This document shows positions 1-4,521 of a DNA stretch of 7,333 nt, one piece after another (within the stretch, counting starts at the first letter, position 1; every line of letters begins with the position of its first letter). This DNA is from [Eubacterium] saphenum (GTDB lineage Bacteria; Bacillota; Clostridia; Oscillospirales; Ruminococcaceae): the NCBI GenBank assembly GCA_004555635.1, contig SFHN01000058.1, positions 1 to 7,333 on the forward strand, given 5' to 3'. The position numbers and the translations under genes were made by a program. The notes under the pieces were generated by a model. The model did not search any database and was not told where the DNA came from. It was given only the letters and a program-made list of their open reading frames with translations.

Positions 1-587
1 TCGGTATGGGCGCGGCGGCAACGCTGGTGCTTATCTGCTCGAACCTTGTTATCTCGCTGTTAAAGCGGGTTATCCCTAAGCAGGTTCGCCTGCCTGCATA
101 CATCGTAATCATCGCGGGCTTTGTAACGCTCGTCGGACTGCTGCTTCAGGCATACGTTTCCGCAGTTTACGACGCGCTCGGAATCTACCTGCCGCTGATT
201 ACCGTAAACTGCATTATCCTCGGCAGAGCCGAGATGTTCGCAAGCAAAAACAGCCCGATTGCTTCCGTCCTTGACGGCGCGGGTATGGGAGTTGGCTTTA
301 CGCTGGCGCTGCTTGCAGTAGGCTCGGTGCGCGAGATACTCGGCTCGGGAACTTGGTTCGGCATTCAGCTTTGCCCCGAGTTTATCTCCCCGATGACAAT
401 TTTCGTACTCCCCGCAGGCGGATTTTTCGTGCTCGGCTGCGTTATCGCGCTGGTCAACAAAATCGCAAACAGAAAGCCCCCGCAGGCGCTCGGCTGCGCT
501 GCCTGCGCAAACAGGGAGAGCTGCATAAGCTGCCCATCGGCTGCTGCTGAAACAGCGAAAACGGCAGAAAAGGAGGAGAATAAGTAA
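1..587 (+). CDS. rnfE: Rnf complex membrane subunit RnfE, 5' end missing
   Basis: RnfE is an integral membrane subunit of the Rnf ferredoxin:NAD+ oxidoreductase. It pairs with RnfA, and the two are known to hold an iron-sulfur centre inside the membrane. The reading frame is open from the window edge. The first Met (base 6) aligns with an internal GMG segment of the family, so roughly 40 N-terminal residues lie upstream, including the first conserved Cys. Counting from that Met, the conserved segment PLITVNCIILGRAE lies at residues 63-76, with the second conserved Cys at 69, followed by ASKNS and the VREILGSGT motif. Several hydrophobic helices are visible. The soluble C-terminus is odd: it carries CAAC and CISC (Cys 164, 167, 173, 176) and then an Ala/Glu/Lys-rich end. 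The stop codon overlaps the rnfA start by one base (TAATG). Identity is firm from motifs and neighbours; the role of the tail is unknown. Confidence 0.95.
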   Translation, partial: GMGAAATLVLICSNLVISLLKRVIPKQVRLPAYIVIIAGFVTLVGLLLQAYVSAVYDALGIYLPLITVNCIILGRAEMFASKNSPIASVLDGAGMGVGFTLALLAVGSVREILGSGTWFGIQLCPEFISPMTIFVLPAGGFFVLGCVIALVNKIANRKPPQALGCAACANRESCISCPSAAAETAKTAEKEENK

Positions 588-1192
588 TGGCTTTTGCAAA
601 AACTATGATGATAATTCTCCTCACGGGCATTCTCACTGACAACTTTGTCCTTTCGAGATTTCTCGGCATCTGCCCGTTCCTCGGAGTATCAAAAAGCACT
701 TCAGGCTCGCTCGGAATGGGCTGCGCAGTTACCGCGGTTATGGTTGGCGCAACAGCAGCTACCTACCCGCTGTACCACGCATTCCTCGCACCTATGGGTC
801 TTGAGTACCTGAACACAATCCTCTTTATCCTGATTATCGCGCTGTTCGTTCAGCTTGTTGAGATGATACTGAAGAAATACGTTCCGTCGCTTTACAAGAC
901 GCTCGGCGTTTATCTCCCGCTTATCACGACAAACTGCGCGGTGCTTGGCGTTGCGCTGCTCAATATCGAGAGCAACTACTCCTTTGGCGAGAGCATTGTA
1001 AACGCGCTCGGCGCGGGTCTTGGCTTTATGCTCGCTATGCTGATTTTCTCGGGCGTGCGCGGCAGACTTGAGCGCTGCAACGTTCCGAAGGCGTTTGCGG
1101 GTATGCCGATTACGCTGGTCGCAGCGTCTATCGTGTCGCTGTCCTTCCTTGGCTTCGGCGGGCTTGTTGACGGAATTTTCGGAGGTGTGTGA
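587..1192 (+). CDS. rnfA: Rnf complex membrane subunit RnfA
   Basis: RnfA is the membrane partner of RnfE in the ion-pumping ferredoxin:NAD+ oxidoreductase. The two related proteins sit in opposite orientation and carry electrons across the membrane. The product is 201 residues, close to the usual length of about 190-200, with about six hydrophobic helices. Family motifs are clear: LTDNFVLSRFLGICPFLGVS at residues 16-35, with the conserved Cys at 29, and PLITTNCAVLGVAL at 111-124, with the second conserved Cys at 117. These two cysteines are the expected ligands of the intramembrane centre. The ATG at 587 is preceded by AGGAGG (571-576) inside the rnfE tail. It overlaps the rnfE stop, and the gene's own TGA overlaps the rnfB ATG, so the three genes are probably translationally coupled. 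The protein appears intact. Confidence 0.97.
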   Translation: MAFAKTMMIILLTGILTDNFVLSRFLGICPFLGVSKSTSGSLGMGCAVTAVMVGATAATYPLYHAFLAPMGLEYLNTILFILIIALFVQLVEMILKKYVPSLYKTLGVYLPLITTNCAVLGVALLNIESNYSFGESIVNALGAGLGFMLAMLIFSGVRGRLERCNVPKAFAGMPITLVAASIVSLSFLGFGGLVDGIFGGV

Positions 1193-1194
1193 TG
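1181..1194 (+). promoter_or_regulatory. Ribosome binding site that fixes the rnfB start
   Basis: GGAGG at 1181-1185 is six bases from the ATG at 1192 but only three bases from an in-frame GTG at 1189. Normal Shine-Dalgarno spacing therefore favours the ATG. The start overlaps the rnfA stop as TGATG. Confidence 0.75.
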
Positions 1195-2001
1195 GAAATT
1201 TTTATGACATACATCCTCCCCGTGCTGATTTTTCTTGTGATAGGCGCTGTCGCGGGCATTCTGCTGGTGGTCGGCTCAAAGGTGTTTGCGGTACCTACCG
1301 ACGAAAAGGTAACGCAGATAACCGAAGCGCTTCCTAACGCGAACTGCGGCGCCTGCGGCTTTTCGGGCTGCGAGAGCTACGCAAAGGCGGTTGCCTCGGG
1401 CGAAGCTCCTACGAACAGGTGCAAGCCGGGCGGTGCGGCGGTAAGCGAGAAGCTTTCCGCGATAATGGGTACGGAGGTGCTTGAAACCGTGCGCGAGGTC
1501 GCGTTCGTTCGCTGCAACGGTTGCACAGGCGCCACCGAAAAGCGCTACATATTTAACGGCACGCCGTCCTGCGCGGCGGTTGAGCGCTTTTACAACGGCG
1601 ACGGAGTATGCCGCACGGGCTGCGACGGCTACGGCGACTGTATGAACGTCTGCGACAACGACGCGATAAGCATTATAAACGGCGTTGCGGTTGTGAACCC
1701 GTCGAAGTGCGGCGCGTGCGGAAAGTGTGTAAGCGCCTGCCCGAACGGGCTTATCGTAATCCGTCCCGCAGCGCAGGCAGTGGATGTTCGCTGCTCGACG
1801 AAAAATGCGGGTAAGGTTTCCCGCGCGCTGTGTCAAAACAGCTGTATCGGCTGCAAAATCTGCGAGAAGAAGTGTCCCGCTGGTGCTATTTCGGTGAACG
1901 ACAACCACGCGTCCATCGACTATTCCAAGTGCATCTCCTGCGGGCTTTGCGCAGACGCCTGCCCGAGAAAGTGCATTGTAAAGCTTCCGCGCTGCGAGTA
2001 A
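1192..2001 (+). CDS. rnfB: Rnf complex iron-sulfur subunit RnfB
   Basis: RnfB is the likely entry point for electrons from reduced ferredoxin into the Rnf complex. The product is 269 residues from the ATG. An N-terminal membrane helix (about residues 8-28) anchors it. An RnfB-type Fe-S domain follows with Cys 52, 55, 60 and 77 (ANCGACGFSGCESYA, then NRCKPGG). Four ferredoxin-type motifs come next. The first is a variant, CRTGCDGYGDCMNVC, with Cys 140, 144, 150 and 154. Three are regular CxxCxxCxxxC, at 173-183, 218-228 and 247-257. Further cysteines at 108, 111 and 127 form a conserved-looking RCNGC...SCAA block, and single ones lie at 201, 214, 261 and 268. The total is 27 Cys. After Cys 154 the usual proline is replaced by Asp. 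The protein appears intact and is the last gene of the operon, in the usual rnfE-A-B order. Confidence 0.96.
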   Translation: MEIFMTYILPVLIFLVIGAVAGILLVVGSKVFAVPTDEKVTQITEALPNANCGACGFSGCESYAKAVASGEAPTNRCKPGGAAVSEKLSAIMGTEVLETVREVAFVRCNGCTGATEKRYIFNGTPSCAAVERFYNGDGVCRTGCDGYGDCMNVCDNDAISIINGVAVVNPSKCGACGKCVSACPNGLIVIRPAAQAVDVRCSTKNAGKVSRALCQNSCIGCKICEKKCPAGAISVNDNHASIDYSKCISCGLCADACPRKCIVKLPRCE

Positions 2002-2023
2002 AGCGCTTTTGGAGAATTCTTTT

Positions 2024-2146
2024 GCGACTTCCGTTTAGCGTGTTGCCTATAAAGCAGTTTTCGCCCTGCCGAGCAAATCATCTGTTGCAAAGATGAAGTG
2101 TCGGCGAGGCGGAACTGCCAAAGGCGGCACGCCTTTCGGAAGCCGC
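2024..2146 (+). repeat. Long imperfect hairpin (about 123 nt) in the rnfB-RNase J gap
   Basis: The two arms, read from the ends inward, pair as follows: GCG 2024-2026 with CGC 2144-2146; CTTCCG 2028-2033 with CGGAAG 2137-2142; GCGTGTTGCCT 2038-2048 with AGGCGGCACGC 2122-2132 (11 pairs, two of them G-U); GCAGTT 2054-2059 with AACTGC 2113-2118; CGCC 2062-2065 with GGCG 2108-2111; GCCGA 2068-2072 with TCGGC 2101-2105; and TCATCT 2078-2083 with AGATGA 2091-2096 around a 7-nt loop. That makes about 41 pairs. Internal loops are small and nearly symmetric. TTTTG 2007-2011 could also pair with CAAAA 2159-2163 at equal distance on both sides. No protein is encoded. It could be a dispersed palindromic or MITE-like repeat, a structured 3' untranslated region of the rnf mRNA, or a small RNA. 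The pairing is seen; the nature is inferred. Confidence 0.7.
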
Positions 2147-2150
2147 TTTT
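2120..2150 (+). terminator. Putative intrinsic terminator of the rnf operon
   Basis: AAAGGCGGC (2120-2128) pairs with GCCGCTTTT (2142-2150). This gives a 9-bp stem with one G-U pair and a 13-nt loop, followed by GCTTTG. The A-rich foot, GC core and T-rich 3' side resemble a rho-independent terminator, but the T tract is interrupted after four bases. It lies about 120 nt past the rnfB stop and upstream of the next promoter, where a terminator is expected. The same bases also form part of the right arm of the larger hairpin, so the two folds exclude each other. Confidence 0.5.
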
Positions 2151-2152
2151 GC

Positions 2153-2162
2153 TTTGTACAAA
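2153..2162. promoter_or_regulatory. Palindrome TTTGTACAAA, copy 1 (possible operator)
   Basis: This perfect 10-bp palindrome lies 26 bp upstream of the -35 box of the RNase J promoter. An identical copy occurs at 2335-2344. Pairs of palindromes flanking a promoter can be repressor sites, but no cognate regulator is visible, and AT-rich palindromes also arise by chance. Confidence 0.3.
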
Positions 2163-2188
2163 ACGACCGCGCCCACATTTTTTCGCGC

Positions 2189-2217
2189 TTGACATTTTCG
2201 CAAAAAAAGTATATAAT
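2189..2217 (+). promoter_or_regulatory. SigA-type promoter, perfect consensus, for the RNase J operon
   Basis: The -35 box TTGACA (2189-2194) and -10 box TATAAT (2212-2217) both match the housekeeping consensus exactly, with the optimal 17-bp spacer. The surroundings are AT-rich. Transcription should start near 2224, giving a leader of about 338 nt before the RNase J start codon. It is the only strong promoter seen ahead of the four downstream genes, so it probably drives them all. Confidence 0.85.
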
Positions 2218-2334
2218 ATTAGTATCTGTAATTTTGTCCCGAGAGAAAACAGGCGTTAAATACAGCCTTTAGCGAAATATTCCAAAACAATCAGAACGAA
2301 TGAATTAAACAGCCCGTTTTGCGGGTAAAATACA

Positions 2335-2344
2335 TTTGTACAAA
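2335..2344. promoter_or_regulatory. Palindrome TTTGTACAAA, copy 2 (possible operator)
   Basis: This is identical to the copy at 2153-2162 and shares one further A on the 3' side. It lies about 112 bp inside the predicted leader, so the pair brackets the promoter with centres 182 bp apart. Function is unproven. Confidence 0.3.
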
Positions 2345-2505
2345 AGCAAAATTTTCAGGATTTTTTCTGTGACGCTTCAGCGCCCGCCGTGCGTTTTTCG
2401 GTCGCTGTAAAATTGTAGGGAGATTTTCCCGCACAAAAAGTGCCGCAGATTTGTTACATATCAAAAAAATGCGGATACGCGATATATGCTGCTGCGGCAG
2501 GCTTG

Positions 2506-2545
2506 CTGCGGCGGGTTTTCTGTGCATTAAATTGCGCCGCCGCAG
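2506..2545 (+). promoter_or_regulatory. GC-rich stem-loop just upstream of the RNase J ribosome binding site
   Basis: CTGCGGCGG pairs perfectly over 9 bp with CCGCCGCAG around a 22-nt loop. The stem ends three bases before the AAAGGA Shine-Dalgarno element at 2549-2554. The core CTGCGGC is repeated upstream at 2492-2498, and GCCGCAG recurs at 2442-2448, so alternative pairings are possible. Confidence 0.5.
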
Positions 2546-2548
2546 AAG

Positions 2549-2564
2549 AAAGGAAAATCGAATG
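2549..2564 (+). promoter_or_regulatory. Ribosome binding site that fixes the RNase J start
   Basis: AAAGGA (2549-2554) stands seven bases before the ATG at 2562. In-frame upstream candidates (TTG 2451, ATG 2469) have no Shine-Dalgarno sequence, and their extra residues would be encoded by the GC-rich stem region. ATG 2562 is therefore the preferred start. Confidence 0.8.
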
Positions 2565-4487
2565 GGATTATTGACAAACAAGACTATTTTATCGGAAACG
2601 GAGAGCATTGCTCCCAAGAAAGGCACAAAAAGCACCGCTCGCACAACGAAAAAGCCCGCAGGCAAGCCTGCCGTAAGGAAAACCACCGCGAAGTCTGCCT
2701 ATAATGCGGCTGCGCCCGTAAAGAAGCAAGCTCCCGCCGTAAAGAACGCGAGCGTCGCTTCAAATGAAAAGAACACGCGCACCGCTCACCCTGCCGCGCG
2801 CGCGAAAAGGCAGCCGCGCGAGGTGCGCTATACCCCCGTGCGCTTCTGTGCGCTCGGCGGACTTAACGAGATAGGAAAGAACCTCTACGTTTACGAATGC
2901 GCAAACGATATGTTCATCGTAGACTGCGGACTTGCGTTCCCCGATGATGAAATGCCGGGCGTTGACCTTGTTGTACCGGATTTCACCTATCTTGAGAAGA
3001 ACAAGGACAAGTTCCGCGGCATTGTAATCACGCACGGTCACGAGGACCATATCGGCGCGCTTCCCTACCTGCTGAAAAGGGTGAACGTGCCTATCTACGG
3101 CACGCGGCTTACGCTAGGTCTTGTCGAGGGAAAGCTTAAGGAGCACGGGCTGCTGTCGCAGGCGTCCCTTAACGTCGTAGAGCCACGTCAGAACGTAAAG
3201 ATGGGCTGTATGGCGGTTGAATTTATCCGCGTAAACCATTCTATCCCCGATTCCTGCGCGCTTGCAATTCACACTCCTGCGGGCGTTATCGTCCACACGG
3301 GAGATTTCAAGGTTGACTACACGCCTATCGAGGGCGGAATAATCGACCTTGCGCGCTTCGGCGAGCTTGGAAACCGCGGCGTTCTTGCGCTTATGAGCGA
3401 AAGCACAAACGCCGAGCGCCCCGGCTACACAAAGAGTGAGCGCAGCGTCGGCGAGAGTTTCAAGAAGCTGTTTAACGACGCGGAGGGGAAGCGCATAATC
3501 ATCGCGACTTTCTCATCGAATATCCACAGGATACAGCAGATAATCGACGAGGCGGTAAAGCACGGCCGCCGCGTAGCCGTATCCGGAAGAAGTATGAACA
3601 ACGTAATCGCAAAGGCGGTTGAGCTTAACTATATCAAGGTCCCCGAGGGCACGCTTATCGACATCGAGGACGTAAACCGCTATAACCCCGAGCAGCTTGT
3701 TATTGCGACCACGGGAAGTCAGGGCGAGCCGCTGTCGGCGCTGTCGAGAATGTCGTCGGGCGACCACAGGCAGGTTACAATAACGCCGAACGATTTCATC
3801 ATCATCTCCGCGAATCCCATTCCCGGCAACGAAAAGCTTGTCACAAAGGTAATCAACGAGCTTATGAAGCAGGGCGCGGAGGTTATCTACGAGAGTATGT
3901 ACGAGGTTCACGTTTCGGGTCACGCCTGTCAGGACGAGCTGAAAATGATGATTTCCCTCACAAAGCCGAAGTTCTTTATCCCTATCCACGGCGAGTACAA
4001 GCATATGAAAAAGCATGCGAAGCTTGCAATTGGTATGGGAATTCCCGAGGAGAATATCTTCATCAGCGACCTCGGCGCGGTGCTGGAAACAGACGGCGTT
4101 GATATGAACTTTACGGGCACCGTCCCTGCGGGCGGGGTTATGGTTGACGGCTTCGGCGTGGGCGATGTCGGAAGCGTTGTTCTCCGCGACAGAAAGCACC
4201 TTGCCGAGGACGGCGTTATGATAATCGTCGCGACTATCGAGCGCGAGAGCGGAAGAACTCTCGCAGGTCCCGATATCGTTTCGCGCGGCTTCGTATATGT
4301 ACGCGAGAGCGAGGCGCTGCTTGACGAGGCGAAGCAGCTTGTGAAGTCTGTTATGGACGACTGCGCGGCGCGCAACATCCGCGAGTGGGGCAACATCAAG
4401 TCCGCAATGCGCGACGCGCTGTCTGAGTATATTTATCAGAAAACCAAGCGCAGCCCTATGATTCTCCCGATAATTATGGAGGTTTAA
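2562..4487 (+). CDS. rnj: Ribonuclease J with basic N-terminal extension
   Basis: RNase J is a metallo-beta-lactamase/beta-CASP nuclease with endonuclease and 5'-to-3' exonuclease activity. It is central to mRNA decay and rRNA maturation in Firmicutes. The product is 641 residues, against about 555 for the usual enzyme. The excess is an N-terminal tail (about residues 1-90) rich in Lys, Arg, Ala, Thr and Pro. The core then begins at VRFCALGGLNEIGKN. The zinc motif HGHEDH is at 158-163, with further candidate metal ligands at His 226 (VNHSIPD) and Asp 248 (HTGDFK). The beta-CASP region shows MSESTNAERPG (278-288), ATFSSNIHRIQ (315-325) and HVSGH (450-454). PIHGEY (474-479) supplies the late catalytic His. 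The C-terminal domain is present (DIVSRGFVYV, then a helical end). The gene starts the four-gene unit behind the promoter at 2189. It could be called rnjA; a single copy per genome cannot be judged here. Confidence 0.96.
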   Translation: MGLLTNKTILSETESIAPKKGTKSTARTTKKPAGKPAVRKTTAKSAYNAAAPVKKQAPAVKNASVASNEKNTRTAHPAARAKRQPREVRYTPVRFCALGGLNEIGKNLYVYECANDMFIVDCGLAFPDDEMPGVDLVVPDFTYLEKNKDKFRGIVITHGHEDHIGALPYLLKRVNVPIYGTRLTLGLVEGKLKEHGLLSQASLNVVEPRQNVKMGCMAVEFIRVNHSIPDSCALAIHTPAGVIVHTGDFKVDYTPIEGGIIDLARFGELGNRGVLALMSESTNAERPGYTKSERSVGESFKKLFNDAEGKRIIIATFSSNIHRIQQIIDEAVKHGRRVAVSGRSMNNVIAKAVELNYIKVPEGTLIDIEDVNRYNPEQLVIATTGSQGEPLSALSRMSSGDHRQVTITPNDFIIISANPIPGNEKLVTKVINELMKQGAEVIYESMYEVHVSGHACQDELKMMISLTKPKFFIPIHGEYKHMKKHAKLAIGMGIPEENIFISDLGAVLETDGVDMNFTGTVPAGGVMVDGFGVGDVGSVVLRDRKHLAEDGVMIIVATIERESGRTLAGPDIVSRGFVYVRESEALLDEAKQLVKSVMDDCAARNIREWGNIKSAMRDALSEYIYQKTKRSPMILPIIMEV

Positions 4488-4503
4488 GGCTTTTGGCTGA
4501 CGC

Positions 4504-4521
4504 AAAGGAGGTTGCCGCGTG
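4504..4521 (+). promoter_or_regulatory. Ribosome binding site and GTG start of gdpP
   Basis: AAAGGAGG (4504-4511) is a near-perfect Shine-Dalgarno sequence placed seven bases before GTG 4519. No ATG follows in frame until residue 28, well inside the first membrane region. The GTG is therefore the best start. Confidence 0.85.

Larger units (their letters stand above)
2224..2561 (+). promoter_or_regulatory. Long structured 5' leader of the RNase J mRNA
   Basis: No convincing gene lies here. Several short stems can be read: CCCG/CGGG (2313-2325), CAGCG/CGCTG (2378-2407), GGGA/TCCC (2418-2430) and GCAC/GTGC (2431-2443). The strongest are near the gene. TGCCGCAG (2441-2448) pairs with CTGCGGCA (2492-2499), enclosing CATAT/ATATG (2457-2461, 2484-2488) and GCG-GATA-CGC (2471-2480). 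CTGCGGCGG (2506-2514) pairs with CCGCCGCAG (2537-2545). I recognise no T-box, ydaO/c-di-AMP or other known riboswitch consensus. The length and the stems next to the ribosome binding site suggest post-transcriptional control, which is an inference. Confidence 0.5.

Noticed and set aside
1189..1191. GTG 1189 as the rnfB start
   Set aside because: It is only three bases from GGAGG; ATG 1192 has normal spacing and the same frame.
1276..1908. Minus-strand open frame of 210 codons
   Set aside because: It is antisense to rnfB. Its Ala/Arg/Val-rich translation is what the reverse of Cys/Gly/Ala codons gives.
2000..2009. AAAGCGCTTT palindrome at the rnfB stop as a terminator
   Set aside because: It is self-complementary without room for a loop, so it cannot form a useful RNA hairpin.
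2486..2530. Possible 14-codon leader peptide from ATG 2486
   Set aside because: There is no Shine-Dalgarno sequence upstream and no run of a regulatory amino acid. It coincides with the paired repeats, which explain the sequence better.
2451..2561. Upstream extension of RNase J from TTG 2451 or ATG 2469
   Set aside because: Neither start has a ribosome binding site, the extra residues would be encoded by the GC-rich hairpins, and ATG 2562 has a well-spaced AAAGGA.
2224..2561. c-di-AMP (ydaO) riboswitch or T-box in the leader
   Set aside because: It was considered because gdpP is downstream, but I see no matching conserved core. A covariance-model search (Infernal with Rfam) would settle it.
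2291..2686. Minus-strand open frame of 131 codons across the leader and RNase J start
   Set aside because: It overlaps the start of RNase J, its translation matches no family I recognise, and no ribosome binding site precedes it.
3513..4505. Minus-strand open frame of 330 codons
   Set aside because: It lies wholly opposite the RNase J gene, whose motifs are unmistakable. Its translation shows no family motif and it has no ribosome binding site; codon bias in GC-rich DNA explains it.
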